Notes: generated by a model not told the origin, from the sequence alone. Counted from the stretch's first letter, positions 33,498 through 42,683 are shown. The stretch is 64,000 nucleotides of DNA from Streptomyces venezuelae (GCF_008642355.1 NZ_CP029193.1:7836001-7900000), one strand, 5' to 3'. Translations and numbers: made by a program.

Positions 33498-33531
33498 CCG
33501 GGCGGTGCGCCTTCGCCGGCGCGCCGCCCGG
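33498..33531. terminator. Bidirectional hairpin terminator
   Basis: CCGGGCGGTGCGCC (33498-33511), a 6-base loop, and GGCGCGCCGCCCGG (33518-33531) form a 14-bp stem with one G-U type pair. It lies between the convergent peptidoglycan-binding and MFS genes. Confidence 0.75.
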
Positions 33532-33550
33532 TCGCGTGTGCACGGGAGCG

Positions 33551-35068
33551 TCACCGTTGTCCGCGTTCCCCGCCGGGCTCCAGCGGTGGAGCCTCGACCC
33601 CGCAGCACGTCCTGCACTGCGGCTCGCTGCCCTGCGCCTCGTGCCAGGCCGCCGTCCGGCCCGGTCGGACGAACACCGCGGCCGCGACCGCCGCGAGGGC
33701 GAACAGCGCCGCGCAGCCCACCGCCGCCTCACCGAAGGACGCGTTCATCGCGTCCGGATCCGCGTACGCCGTGCCCGACAGGCCGACCGCGAGCGGCAGC
33801 CCGGCGACGACCAGCAGCTGCGCGATGCGCGCCGCCGTGTTGTTGACGCCGCTGGCGAGCCCCGCGCGGCTCGCGTCGACCGAGGCCAGCACGGTCGCCG
33901 TGAGCGGGGCCACGAAGAGGCTCATGCCGAGGCCGAGGACGACCACCGCGGGCAGGACGTCGGTGACGTACGCCGCGCCGGGCCGTACCCGCAGCATCAG
34001 GAGCACCCCCGCGGCCGCCACCAACGGCCCCGCGACGAGCGGGAGCCGCGGGCCGAGGCGCCGTGCCAGGTCGCCCGCCGACGCGGACAGGAGCAGCATC
34101 AGGACGGTGATCGGCAGCGTCGCCGTGCCCGCCTGCAACGCGTCGTAGCCGAGTGTCGTCTGCAACTGCACCGGCAGCATGAACAGGATGCCGCCGATGG
34201 CCGCGTACAGGCAGAGCGTCATCACGTTCGCCGCGGAGAACAGCCGGGAGCGGAACAGTTCGAGCGGCAGCATCGGGTTCCGTACGCGGTGTTCGACCAG
34301 GACGAAGACCGCTCCGGCCGCGAGACCGAGCACCGCGGGCAGGAGCACCCCGGCCGCCGACGCGTCCCCGGACGCACCGATCAGCGCGAAGCTGACGCCC
34401 GCGAGGAACAGTGCGGCGAGGCACGCGCCCGGCACGTCGAACGGCTGCCGCGCCGCCGCCTCGTCGCGGCTCTCCGGCACGTGCCGCACCGCGACGAGGA
34501 CCAGCGCCGCCAGCGGCACGTTGATCAGGAAGATCCACCGCCAGCCGGGCCCGTCGATGAGCCAGCCGCCAAGGAACGGCCCGACCGCCCCGGCCACCCC
34601 GCCGAGCCCCGACCACGCGCCCACCGCGCGGCCCTGGTCGTCCGGGCGGTACGAGGCGCGCACCAGCGCCAGCGAACCCGGCGTCAGCAGCGCCCCGCCG
34701 ACGCCCTGGAGCGCACGGGCCGCGATGAGCGTCCCGGCGTCCTGCGCGAGCCCGCACAGCGCGGAGGCCGCCGCGAACCACACCACACCGATCACGAGCG
34801 TGCGCCGTCGCCCGATGCGGTCGCCGAGCGCCCCGCCGAGGAGCAGCAGCGCGGAGAGCGTGAGCATATAGGCGTTGACGACCCATTGCAGGGCGGAGAG
34901 GGACGCGCCGAGGTCCTTGCCGAGTGTCGGGAGGGCGACGTTCACGACCGTGCCGTCCAGCAATGCCATGCCCGACGCGAGCACCGCGCACAACAGCACC
35001 CAGCGGCCGCGGGCCGAGGCGAGGGCGACCCCGCCGCCCGCCTGCTCCGTGCCAGGGCCCGAACCCAT
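33551..35068 (-). CDS. MFS transporter, DHA2 (14-TM) drug:H+ antiporter family
   Basis: 505 residues, about 14 transmembrane helices. Motifs typical of DHA2 exporters: 'LLDGTVVNVALPTLGKDLG' in TM1 (motif D1), 'LGGALGDRIGRRRTLVIG' (motif A), 'RALQGVGGALLTPGSLALV' (motif B), and 'GVAGAVGPFLGGWL' (motif C). The C-terminal tail holds a Cys-rich end ('PQCRTCCGVEAPP'), which is uncommon in this family. It starts 13 bp downstream of another DHA2 gene on the same strand, so the two are co-transcribed. Export of drugs or metabolites is inferred. Confidence 0.93.
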   Translation of the reverse strand: MGSGPGTEQAGGGVALASARGRWVLLCAVLASGMALLDGTVVNVALPTLGKDLGASLSALQWVVNAYMLTLSALLLLGGALGDRIGRRRTLVIGVVWFAAASALCGLAQDAGTLIAARALQGVGGALLTPGSLALVRASYRPDDQGRAVGAWSGLGGVAGAVGPFLGGWLIDGPGWRWIFLINVPLAALVLVAVRHVPESRDEAAARQPFDVPGACLAALFLAGVSFALIGASGDASAAGVLLPAVLGLAAGAVFVLVEHRVRNPMLPLELFRSRLFSAANVMTLCLYAAIGGILFMLPVQLQTTLGYDALQAGTATLPITVLMLLLSASAGDLARRLGPRLPLVAGPLVAAAGVLLMLRVRPGAAYVTDVLPAVVVLGLGMSLFVAPLTATVLASVDASRAGLASGVNNTAARIAQLLVVAGLPLAVGLSGTAYADPDAMNASFGEAAVGCAALFALAAVAAAVFVRPGRTAAWHEAQGSEPQCRTCCGVEAPPLEPGGERGQR

Positions 35069-35080
35069 CGCGCCTCCGCC

Positions 35081-36628
35081 CTACATGTGGACCGCGCCGT
35101 CGCCCGTCTCCGTCGGTCTCGGCGCCCCTCTGCGATACAGGATCACGGTAACGACGAGGCCGATCGCGAAGAAGAGGGCCGACCACCAGTACGCGGTCGA
35201 GTACGACTGCATCGCCGCCTGCGCCTCCACCTCGGGGCTCGGCTTCCTGCCCACCAGGTAGTTCGAGGCGGCCGTCGTCGCGAGGGTGTTCAGCAGGGCC
35301 GTGCCGATGGAACCGCCCACCTGCTGGCTGGTGTTGACCATCGCCGAGGCCACGCCCGCGTCGTGCGCCGCGACACCGGCCGTCGCCATGCTCATCGCCG
35401 GCGCGAAGATCAGACCGAGACCGAGCCCGGCGACCAGCAGCGGCGGCAGGACGTGCGCGGCGTAACCGCTGGTCACGTCCAGGGCGGTGAGCCAGGCCAT
35501 ACCGGCCGCCGAGAGCCCCATGCCCAGCGGCACGATCGGCTTCGCGCCCACCCGCGGCACCAGGTTGTTGGTGGTTACCACCGAGGCCACCACCATCACC
35601 GCCACCATGGGCAGGAAGGCCAGGCCCGTCTTGACGGGCGTGTACGCGAGGATCTGCTGCAAGTAGTACGTCAGGAACAGGAACACGCCGAACATGCCGG
35701 CGCCCGAGATGAACATCGCCAGGAACGACGCCCCGCGGTCGCGGTCGAGGACGACCCGCAACGGCAGCAGGGGATGCGCGGCACGCGTCTGCCACCACGC
35801 GAACGCCACCAGGAGCACCGCGCCGACGACCAGGAACCCCCAGGTCAACACATCACTCCAGGCGTGCGTCTCGGCGTTGGAGAAGCCGTACACGATGCAG
35901 AAGAGACCCGCCGACACCAGCACCGTGCCCGGCACGTCGAGCTTGGGCCGGTCCGGGGGAGCGCCCGCGTGCAGCAGCCGAGCGCCGCCGACCATGGCGA
36001 CCAGGGCGAACGCGAGGTTCACGTACAGGCACCAGCGCCAGTTCAGGTACTCGGTGAGGACGCCGCCGAGCAGCAGTCCCACCGCGCCGCCCGCACCCGC
36101 GATCGCGCCGTAGATGCCGAACGCCTTGGCACGCTCCCGCGGATCGGTGAACGTCGTCGTGAGCAGCGACAGGGCCGCGGGCGCGAGCAGCGCGCCGAAC
36201 ACGCCCTGCAGCGCACGGGCGGCCACCAGCATCGAGAAGCTCGTCGCCGCGCCGCCGAGCGCGGACGCCACCGCGAACCCGGCGAGCCCGGCGAGGAAGA
36301 CGACCTTGCGGCCCACCAGGTCGGCGATGCGCCCGCCGAGCAGCAGCAGGGAGCCGAAGGCGAGCGCGTACGCGGTGACGACCCACTGGCGGTTGCCGTC
36401 GGAGAAGCCCAGGTCCCTCTGGGCCGAGGGCAGCGCGATGTTCACGATCGTCGCGTCGAGCACCACCATGAGCTGGGCGATGCCGATCACCGCGAGGATC
36501 AGCCAGCGGTGTTCGTGCCGCCCGCCTCCCGTGTGCGGCACGGATGCTCCGGCACGGTGCGCGGGTGGGCTGGTCACCGGAGCGGACTCCGGCGCGGGTT
36601 CCGGCGTGGGTATGGGTCCACGGTCCAT
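35081..36628 (-). CDS. MFS transporter, DHA2 family (EmrB/QacA-like)
   Basis: 515 residues, about 14 transmembrane helices after a Pro-rich cytoplasmic N-terminus of 40 residues. It has 'VVLDATIVNIALPSAQRDLGFS' (motif D1), 'LGGRIADLVGRKVVFLAGL' (motif A), 'RALQGVFGALLAPAALSLL' (motif B) and 'AGAGGAVGLLLGGVLTEYLNWRW' (motif C). ATG 36628 is preceded by GGAGGG. It forms a pair with the second DHA2 gene downstream. Two tandem exporters of the same class without a local regulator are notable; the ECF sigma gene upstream is on the same strand. Confidence 0.93.
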   Translation of the reverse strand: MDRGPIPTPEPAPESAPVTSPPAHRAGASVPHTGGGRHEHRWLILAVIGIAQLMVVLDATIVNIALPSAQRDLGFSDGNRQWVVTAYALAFGSLLLLGGRIADLVGRKVVFLAGLAGFAVASALGGAATSFSMLVAARALQGVFGALLAPAALSLLTTTFTDPRERAKAFGIYGAIAGAGGAVGLLLGGVLTEYLNWRWCLYVNLAFALVAMVGGARLLHAGAPPDRPKLDVPGTVLVSAGLFCIVYGFSNAETHAWSDVLTWGFLVVGAVLLVAFAWWQTRAAHPLLPLRVVLDRDRGASFLAMFISGAGMFGVFLFLTYYLQQILAYTPVKTGLAFLPMVAVMVVASVVTTNNLVPRVGAKPIVPLGMGLSAAGMAWLTALDVTSGYAAHVLPPLLVAGLGLGLIFAPAMSMATAGVAAHDAGVASAMVNTSQQVGGSIGTALLNTLATTAASNYLVGRKPSPEVEAQAAMQSYSTAYWWSALFFAIGLVVTVILYRRGAPRPTETGDGAVHM

Positions 36629-36729
36629 GGCGACGCCCTCCAGACACCCCCGCACCACGCTAAACGCCCTGCTCGGGGGCCGCGACCGGGGCCCGCCCGT
36701 GGAGAGCGCCCCGGTCGCGGCACGGGCCG

Positions 36730-37323
36730 CTATGCCGCGTCGTCCGCCGCGAGCAGCAGCTCGCTCACCCGTTCCCTGGCCCGCGCCACGCGTGACCGCA
36801 CCGTGCCGATCGGGCAGCCGACGGCATCCGCCGCGTCCGCGTACGGCAGCCCGGCGAGCTGCGTCAGGACGAACGCCTCGCGGCGCGGGGCGTCCAGGGT
36901 CTCCAGGAGGTCGAGCAGGGCCACGCCCTCGTCGAAGCCCGGCAGGCCATGCGGCTGCGCACGTTCCGCGGCCGCCTGCCAGTCGCCGGTGTCGGCGATG
37001 CGGGGCCGGGCCGCCGCCGAGCGGAAGCGGTCGGCGACGACCCGGCGCGCGATGGCGAGCAGCCAGGTGCGGGCGCTCGACCGCGCGGCGAAGCCGGGCA
37101 GTGCGGTCAGGGCACGGAGGTACGTCTCCTGGGTCAGGTCGTCGGCGCCGTGCAGGTCACCGCTGAGATGGGCGACGAAGCGCCAGACGTCGCGGCGCGT
37201 GGCCCGCACGAACTGCTCGAACGCGTGGGCGTCGCCGTCACGGGCCGCGAGCGCCCACTGCGTGGTCAGCTCGTCGCGGGTCGGGTCGGTGCCGGGCCGG
37301 GACCGCAAAAGGGCAGGTGTCAT
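36730..37323 (-). CDS. ECF-type RNA polymerase sigma factor
   Basis: 197 residues with both core regions. Region 2 is about 25-95 ('FEQFVRATRRDVWRFVAHLSGDLHGADDLTQETYLRALTALPGFA'), and region 4 is about 130-185 ('LLDLLETLDAPRREAFVLTQLAGLPYADAADAVGCPIGTVRSRVARARERV'). There is no extra C-terminal sensor domain. The likely partner is the membrane protein just upstream, which could act as, or replace, an anti-sigma factor, although it lacks the zinc-anti-sigma HxxxCxxC motif. ATG 37323 has AAGGA upstream. Confidence 0.93.
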   Translation of the reverse strand: MTPALLRSRPGTDPTRDELTTQWALAARDGDAHAFEQFVRATRRDVWRFVAHLSGDLHGADDLTQETYLRALTALPGFAARSSARTWLLAIARRVVADRFRSAAARPRIADTGDWQAAAERAQPHGLPGFDEGVALLDLLETLDAPRREAFVLTQLAGLPYADAADAVGCPIGTVRSRVARARERVSELLLAADDAA

Positions 37324-37406
37324 CACAAAAGGTCCTTCGGTGAAGGGAGTTCTGAGAACGGCGCGGACGCCGAAGATCCGACCGGCACCGAGGGGTGCGG
37401 GCGGTG

Positions 37407-38141
37407 TCAGGAACTGACCGGAAGGACCGGTGGACCTCTGCGCGATACGACGTGCTGGAGAAGGACCCCGCGCAGCCGCGGCACGGGCACACGCGTGGCG
37501 ACGTGCGACGGCGTCGGCGGAAGGGCCGCGACGACGACCGCGAGGACGAGCCGCAGCGGCACGAACACGGCCGCGGCGAGCGCACGTCCCGTACGGAAGA
37601 CGGCGGCCTCGCCGCGCCACAGCCACAGGGCGCAGATCAGCGCGGCGACGACGTGGGCCAGGAACATGCCGGAGCCGCTGTGCCCGAAGACGGACATGAC
37701 CCAGTGGGACAGGCCGTCGTCGGGCATGGCGGCGGAGTGCGCGGAAAAGGGAGCGGGCGAGCCGGATCCGCCCGAACCGCCGCTGGATGACGGCGCGTTC
37801 ATGGGCATCGGATGGTTCAGGTGGTTCATGCCGTCGTCGGGGTGACCCCGTGTGCCGGCCGGCGCGCCCCCGCCCGACGGACCGGCCATCCGTTGCGCCA
37901 GGCCGAACAGTTCGTGCAGACAGAGCTGCGCCGCGACCGTCGCGCCGATGACGGCGGCCGCCCCGCGCTCGCGCCCCGTCAGCCACCACGCGGCGGCGAC
38001 GGTCGCGGTGAACGCGTACCCCACGGCCCACCAGGGCAGCGTGGCACCGGACATGACCGTGTGACCGAGGGCCGTGGTCACCACGCACACGGCCGCGAAC
38101 ATCGCGGCTCGTGCGAGGCGGAACGCCGGCCCAGTGGTCAT
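37407..38141 (-). CDS. His/Met-rich integral membrane protein upstream of the ECF sigma factor
   Basis: About 244 residues with four likely transmembrane helices: two near the N-terminus ('AMFAAVCVVTTALGHTVM', 'WWAVGYAFTATVAAAWWL'), one at about 60-80, and one at about 165-190 ('AHVVAALICALWLWRG'). The extracytoplasmic loop is rich in His and Met ('HPDDGMNHLNHPMPMNAP', 'HSAAMPDDGLSHWVMSVFGH'), which suggests copper or other metal binding. It ends with a basic tail. An ATG at 38150 adds three residues. The pairing with an ECF sigma gene 83 bp downstream suggests a metal or envelope-stress response; this is inference. Confidence 0.75.
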   Translation of the reverse strand: MTTGPAFRLARAAMFAAVCVVTTALGHTVMSGATLPWWAVGYAFTATVAAAWWLTGRERGAAAVIGATVAAQLCLHELFGLAQRMAGPSGGGAPAGTRGHPDDGMNHLNHPMPMNAPSSSGGSGGSGSPAPFSAHSAAMPDDGLSHWVMSVFGHSGSGMFLAHVVAALICALWLWRGEAAVFRTGRALAAAVFVPLRLVLAVVVAALPPTPSHVATRVPVPRLRGVLLQHVVSRRGPPVLPVSS

Positions 38142-38381
38142 GGAGAGCATCGTGCCAGGCCGGGGTGGGCCTGCGGGAGGCGAGTCCGTGAACTGCCCGA
38201 ACTGCCCTTGTGCCGCCCCGGGATCGGAAGGTTTCGTTCCGCGCACGAAAAATACGTACCGGTCGGTAACCCCCTTGACGCAGCCTGTGCGCATCGAAAA
38301 TGATCTCGTCCAACGGTCGGCATTGTCGAACGACGTTCGTCGCCGATCTCTCCATCTCCCCCTTCACCGTTGGGAACGCCG

Positions 38382-39233
38382 ATGCATCTCCGTCACGCCG
38401 TACGGTCCCTGCTGACCGGCGCGGCCGCCCTCGTCCTCGCCTGCGCAGCGCTCGCCGCCCCGGCCCACGCCTCCTCAGCCCCCGCCTCCGCGCCCGCCTC
38501 GGTCCTGGATGTCCCGCCCCGCGGCGCCAACGACTGGTCCTGCAAGCCGGACGCGGCGCACCCGCAGCCCGTCGTCCTGGTCAACGGCACGTTCAAACTG
38601 ATGGCGGAGAACTGGGCCACGCTCTCGCCCAAGCTGAAGAGAGCGGGCTACTGCGTCTTCGCGTTCAACTACGGGAAGATGGCGACCGCTCCGGTCCCGC
38701 GGTCCGCCGCGGAGCTCAAGGACTTCGTCGAGGCCGTCCGCGCCGCCACGGGGGCGGCGAAGGTCGACCTCGTCGGGCACAGCCAGGGCGGCATGATGCC
38801 CCGCTACTACGTGAAGTTTCTCGACGGCGCGGACAAGGTCGACGACCTGATCGGCATCGTGCCGTCCAACCACGGCACGTCGAACCCCCTGGCGAAGCCG
38901 CTCGGCGACATCGCCTGCCCGGCCTGCCTCGACCAGATGACAGGGTCCGAGCTCCTCGCCGAGCTCAACGAAGGGACAGAGGCACCGGCCGGGCCCGACT
39001 ACACGGTCGTCACCACGCGGTACGACGAGGTGGTCGTCCCGTACACCAGCGCCCTGTTGAACGGTCCCGGGGAATACGTCACGAACGTGGTGCTGCAGGA
39101 CCGGTGCCCCTTGGACCCGTTCATGCACGATCAGGCGACGAAGGACCCCGTCGTCGCGCAGTGGGTGCTGAACGCGCTGGACCGGGAGGGCCCCGCCGAC
39201 GCGGCCTTCCGGCCCAGATGCATCGGCTGGTAG
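38382..39233 (+). CDS. Secreted triacylglycerol lipase/esterase (alpha/beta hydrolase)
   Basis: 283 residues. A signal peptide ('LLTGAAALVLACAALAAPAHA', cleavage near residue 31) precedes a lipase domain: 'PVVLVNGTFKLMAENWATLSPKL' (oxyanion strand), the nucleophile in 'KVDLVGHSQGGMMPRYYV' (GHSQG), the acid probably in 'TRYDEVVVPY', and His in 'CPLDPFMHDQATKDP'. Four or more cysteines suggest disulfide bonds outside the cell. This is the Streptomyces lipase class with a GHSQG elbow. GGGAA precedes ATG 38382. A hairpin lies between it and the convergent antiporter. Confidence 0.92.
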   Translation: MHLRHAVRSLLTGAAALVLACAALAAPAHASSAPASAPASVLDVPPRGANDWSCKPDAAHPQPVVLVNGTFKLMAENWATLSPKLKRAGYCVFAFNYGKMATAPVPRSAAELKDFVEAVRAATGAAKVDLVGHSQGGMMPRYYVKFLDGADKVDDLIGIVPSNHGTSNPLAKPLGDIACPACLDQMTGSELLAELNEGTEAPAGPDYTVVTTRYDEVVVPYTSALLNGPGEYVTNVVLQDRCPLDPFMHDQATKDPVVAQWVLNALDREGPADAAFRPRCIGW

Positions 39234-39247
39234 CCGGTCGACGCCTC

Positions 39248-39282
39248 GGGCGGCACGCGGAGGAGTCCCCCGTGTGCCGCCC
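39248..39282. terminator. Hairpin terminator between lipase and antiporter genes
   Basis: GGGCGGCACGCGG (39248-39260) and CCGTGTGCCGCCC (39270-39282) pair over 13 bases with one G-U pair. It lies between two convergent genes and can serve both. Confidence 0.7.
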
Positions 39283-39306
39283 GTCGCGGCAAGGCGTCGG
39301 CCGACC

Positions 39307-40560
39307 CTACGAACGGTCGGCCGCGTCCTGCCCGTCCAGGGCCTCGGCCGTGTCCCGGGGAGCGGGAACCTGGACGGACTCGGCGGCCGGCGTGCGACGC
39401 CGTGCCAGCACGCCGCCCACGTATCCCGCGATGGGCTGCGTGTAGCGGGCGGTCAGCGGTCCGACGATCACGAGGATCAGGACGTACGCCGTGGCCAGCG
39501 GCCCGAGCGAGGGCTCGATGCCCGCCGCGACCGCGAGTCCCGCGATGACGATCGAGAACTCGCCGCGCGCCACCAGCGCACCGCCCGCACGCCAGCGGCC
39601 CTTGACCGAGACGCCCGCCCTGCGGGCCGCCCAGTAACCGGTGGCGATCTTCGTCAGGGCGGTGACGACGGCGAGCGCGAGCGCGGGCAGCAGCACCGGC
39701 GGGATGCTCGACGGATCGGTGTGCAGCCCGAAGAAGACGAAGAAGACGGCCGCGAAGAGGTCGCGCAGCGGCGCGAGCAGCGAGTGCGCACCCTCGGCGA
39801 CCTCACCGGACAGCGCGATGCCGACCAGGAACGCGCCGACGGCGGCGGACACCTGGAGCTGCTGCGCGATCCCCGCGACGAGGATGGTCAGACCAAGCAC
39901 CACCAGGAGCAGCTTCTCGGGGTCGTCGCTGGAGACGAACCGCGAGATGAGCCGTCCGTAGCGCACCGCGATGAAGAGGACGATTCCGGCGGCGCCCAGC
40001 GCGATCGCGAGGGTGAGGCTGCCGGCCGCCAGGCCGACGCCCGCCAGCAGGGCGGTGATGATGGGCAGATAGACGGCCATCGCCAGGTCTTCGAGGACCA
40101 GCACGCTGAGGATGACGGGCGTCTCGCGGTTGCCGAGGCGGCCGAGGTCGCCGAGGACCTTGGCGATGACGCCGGACGACGAGATCCAGGTGACGCCGGC
40201 GAGCACCACGGCGGCGACCGGGCCCCAGCCCATGAGCAGCGCGGCGATGGCGCCTGGCAGCGCGTTGAGGGTGCAGTCGACCAGACCGGCCGGGTACTGC
40301 GTCTTGAGGTTGCTGACCAGGTCGTTGGCCGTGTATTCGAGGCCGAGCATCAGCAGCAGGAGGATGACGCCGATCTCGGCGCCGATGGCGACGAACTCCT
40401 CGCTGGCACCCAGCGGCAGCAGTCCGCCCTCGCCGAACGCGAGTCCGGCGAGCAGGTACAGCGGGATCGGCGAGAACTGGAAGCGGCCCGCGAACCGGCC
40501 GAGCAGGCCGAGGGCGAGGATGATCGCGCCGAACTCGATCAGAAAGACAGCGGAATGCAT
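39307..40560 (-). CDS. KhtU/KefB-like cation:proton antiporter (CPA2 family)
   Basis: 417 residues, about 12 transmembrane helices of the Na+/H+-exchanger fold: 'LAGLAFGEGGLLPLGASEEFVAIGAEIGVILLLLMLGLEY' at the N-terminus, 'GVTWISSSGVIAKVLGDLG' in the middle (the crossover helix), and 'LVARGEFSIVIAGLAVAAG' near the C-terminus. There is no RCK domain fused to it; the separate TrkA-C protein encoded 4 bp upstream supplies regulation. Together they form a KhtTU-type K+/H+ antiporter that exports potassium under alkaline or ionic stress. Confidence 0.92.
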   Translation of the reverse strand: MHSAVFLIEFGAIILALGLLGRFAGRFQFSPIPLYLLAGLAFGEGGLLPLGASEEFVAIGAEIGVILLLLMLGLEYTANDLVSNLKTQYPAGLVDCTLNALPGAIAALLMGWGPVAAVVLAGVTWISSSGVIAKVLGDLGRLGNRETPVILSVLVLEDLAMAVYLPIITALLAGVGLAAGSLTLAIALGAAGIVLFIAVRYGRLISRFVSSDDPEKLLLVVLGLTILVAGIAQQLQVSAAVGAFLVGIALSGEVAEGAHSLLAPLRDLFAAVFFVFFGLHTDPSSIPPVLLPALALAVVTALTKIATGYWAARRAGVSVKGRWRAGGALVARGEFSIVIAGLAVAAGIEPSLGPLATAYVLILVIVGPLTARYTQPIAGYVGGVLARRRTPAAESVQVPAPRDTAEALDGQDAADRS

Positions 40561-40564
40561 GCGG

Positions 40565-41050
40565 TCACTCCCGCCCGAGTATCGTCGCGGCGGTCTCGAC
40601 GCCTTCGCGTGTGCCGATGACGATCAGCGTGTCCCCGCCCGCGAGGCGGAAGTCGGGCGCGGGCGACGGAATGGCGTCGGCCCTGCGCAGGACGGCCACG
40701 ATCGACACGCCCGTCTCGGTCCGCATCCGGGTCTCGCCGAGGAGCCGGCCGTTCCAGTGCGAGGTCGCCGAGAGCAGGACGCGCTCGGCGACCAGGCCCA
40801 GGTCCGTGGTGTGCAGGAGGGTCGGGCTGTGGTGCGAGGGCATGAGGGCGTCGATGAGCGCGTCGGCCTCGCCGGAGCTCAGTCGCGTCGACAGCGCGCA
40901 CTCGTCCGGGTCGTCGGACCGGTAGGCGCTCAGCGTCCGTGCTCCGTCCCGGTGCGCGATCACCGAGAGGCGCTGCTGTTCTCGGGTCGTGAGGTCGTAC
41001 CGGATGCCGATGCCAGGAAGCGGCGTACGGCTGAGGCGTGAGGCGGGCAC
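40565..41050 (-). CDS. KhtT-like regulatory subunit with TrkA-C (RCK_C) domain
   Basis: 161 residues. The N-terminal part (1-75) matches KhtT-type subunits ('TPLPGIGIRYDLTTREQQRLSVIAHRDG'). The TrkA-C/RCK_C domain is about 85-160 ('VLLSATSHWNGRLLGETRMRTETGVSIVAVLRR', 'LAGGDTLIVIGTREGV'). RCK_C domains of this type are known c-di-AMP receptors. GTG 41050 follows GGGGAGAAGCT. It precedes the antiporter gene by 4 bp and regulates it. Confidence 0.92.
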   Translation of the reverse strand: MPASRLSRTPLPGIGIRYDLTTREQQRLSVIAHRDGARTLSAYRSDDPDECALSTRLSSGEADALIDALMPSHHSPTLLHTTDLGLVAERVLLSATSHWNGRLLGETRMRTETGVSIVAVLRRADAIPSPAPDFRLAGGDTLIVIGTREGVETAATILGRE

Positions 41051-41138
41051 AGCTTCTCCCCTTGCGTAATGGATGGATCTCCCCCGGCCTGTCACCCTAT
41101 CGGGGCCAAGGATTGGCAAAATCCATCCAGTGGGGTCG

Positions 41139-42683
41139 TCAGGCTCCGCCCGGAGCGTTCCGCAACACCGTCTCCACGGTGTCCGCCTCCTCCGGGGACT
41201 TGTCCTCGCGGTAGCGCAGGACCCTGGCGAAGCGGAGGGTGACGCCCGCCGGGTAGCGCGTGGATTTCTGGAGGCCGTCGTAGGCGATCTCCACGACGAG
41301 TTCGGGGCGCACCTTCACCACGTAGCCGTTCTCCTCGACCGCGAGGCCCTGCAGGTGCTCGGTCTGCCAGGCGAGCATGGCGTCCGTCATGCCCTTGAAG
41401 GTCTTGCCCAGCATGGCGAACGTGCCGTCGGGTCGCCGCGCGCCCAGATGCAGGTTGGACAGCTTCCCGGTGCGGCGGCCGTGCCCCCACTCGGCGGCGA
41501 GCACCACCAGGTCCAGAGTGTGCACGGGCTTGAGCTTCAGCCAGGACGCGCCCCGGCGCCCCGCGCTGTAGGGAGCGTCGAGCCCCTTCAGCACGACACC
41601 CTCGTGGCCGCGCCCCAGCGTCGCCTCGAAGAACTCCTGGGCCTCACCGCGCTGCCGCTCGTCGTCCGGGTCGGTGACGAGCGTGCGCCGCACGCGCATG
41701 GGCTCGGGCACCAGCTCCGCCAGTGCCGCGTGGCGCTCACCGAACGGCAGGTCGAGAAGGTCCCGCCCGGACACGGAGAGTGCGTCGAAGAAGACGGGGG
41801 AGAGCGGCAGCCCGGCCGCCGCCGCCGACACGTCGACGCGGGACCCGACACGCCCCGCGACCTCCTGGAACGGCCGGGGCCGCCCGTCCGCGTCCAGCGC
41901 GATGACCTCGCCGTCCAGGATGAAGCGCGAGCCCTCCAGGCCGAGCGCGGCCGCGGTCAGCTCGGGCAGGCGGTCGGTGATGTCGTCCAGGGTGCGGGTG
42001 TAGACGCGTACGTCGTCCCCGTCCCTGTGCACCTGCACGCGGATGCCGTCCAGCTTCTCCTCGACCGCGCACGCCCCCAGCTTGTCGATGCCCTCCGCGA
42101 CCGAACCGGCGCTGTGCGCGAGCATCGGCAGGATCGGACGGCCCACGGTCAGCCGGAACTCGTCCAGGGCCTCCGCGCCGTCCGCGAGCAGCGCCTGGGC
42201 GACGGGGCTCACGGACCCGGCGAGCATCACCGCACGCCGTACCGCGTCCGCCGGGATCTCCGTGGCCACGGCGAGCCCCTCGACCGCCACGGCGTCCAGG
42301 GCACCCTGACGGACCTCGCCGGTCAGGAGGCCGATCAGGAACCGCTGTTCGTCCTCGGTGGCCGCGCCCATCAACGCGCCGACCAGCCGTTTCCGTTCCC
42401 CCTGTGCCCCCGCGCCGCCGACCGCCCCGATCGCCGTCAGCGCCTCGTCCACACCGCGCACCGTCAGCGTGGGCTCGTCGGCGGGCGGCACCGCGTGCTT
42501 CAGCGTGCTCCATCCGATGCCGAGCCGCCCCTGGGGCAGCCGCCCCGAGAGATAGGGAATGGCGATCGGCACGTCGTCCGGCTCGGCGGCCCGGAACAAC
42601 TCGGCGAGCAGCGCGATCTTCCGGGACCGCGCCGAGGTGGCGGCCACTTCCTTGGACACGTGGGCGAGCCGGGCGAGCAGCAT
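41139..42683 (-). CDS. ATP-dependent DNA ligase, LigB type
   Basis: 514 residues: DNA-binding N-terminal domain (1-190, 'IAIPYLSGRLPQGRLGIGWSTLKHA'), adenylation domain with Lys210 in 'CAVEEKLDGIRVQVHR' (motif I), motif III 'PVFFDALSVSGRDLL', motif IV 'HEGVVLKGLDAPYSAGRRGASWLKLKP', then an OB-fold with 'VVLAAEWGHGRRTGKL'. Length and order match the mycobacterial/Streptomyces LigB group and resemble archaeal replicative ligases. It has no end-processing domains. It is a stand-alone gene, divergent from the SsgA-like gene; GGAGG precedes ATG 42683. Confidence 0.93.
   Translation of the reverse strand: MLLARLAHVSKEVAATSARSRKIALLAELFRAAEPDDVPIAIPYLSGRLPQGRLGIGWSTLKHAVPPADEPTLTVRGVDEALTAIGAVGGAGAQGERKRLVGALMGAATEDEQRFLIGLLTGEVRQGALDAVAVEGLAVATEIPADAVRRAVMLAGSVSPVAQALLADGAEALDEFRLTVGRPILPMLAHSAGSVAEGIDKLGACAVEEKLDGIRVQVHRDGDDVRVYTRTLDDITDRLPELTAAALGLEGSRFILDGEVIALDADGRPRPFQEVAGRVGSRVDVSAAAAGLPLSPVFFDALSVSGRDLLDLPFGERHAALAELVPEPMRVRRTLVTDPDDERQRGEAQEFFEATLGRGHEGVVLKGLDAPYSAGRRGASWLKLKPVHTLDLVVLAAEWGHGRRTGKLSNLHLGARRPDGTFAMLGKTFKGMTDAMLAWQTEHLQGLAVEENGYVVKVRPELVVEIAYDGLQKSTRYPAGVTLRFARVLRYREDKSPEEADTVETVLRNAPGGA

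Noticed and set aside
33536..37417. A 1293-codon open frame on the plus strand
   Set aside because: It is the antisense shadow of two DHA2 transporters and the ECF sigma gene, with no start site and low-complexity charged sequence.
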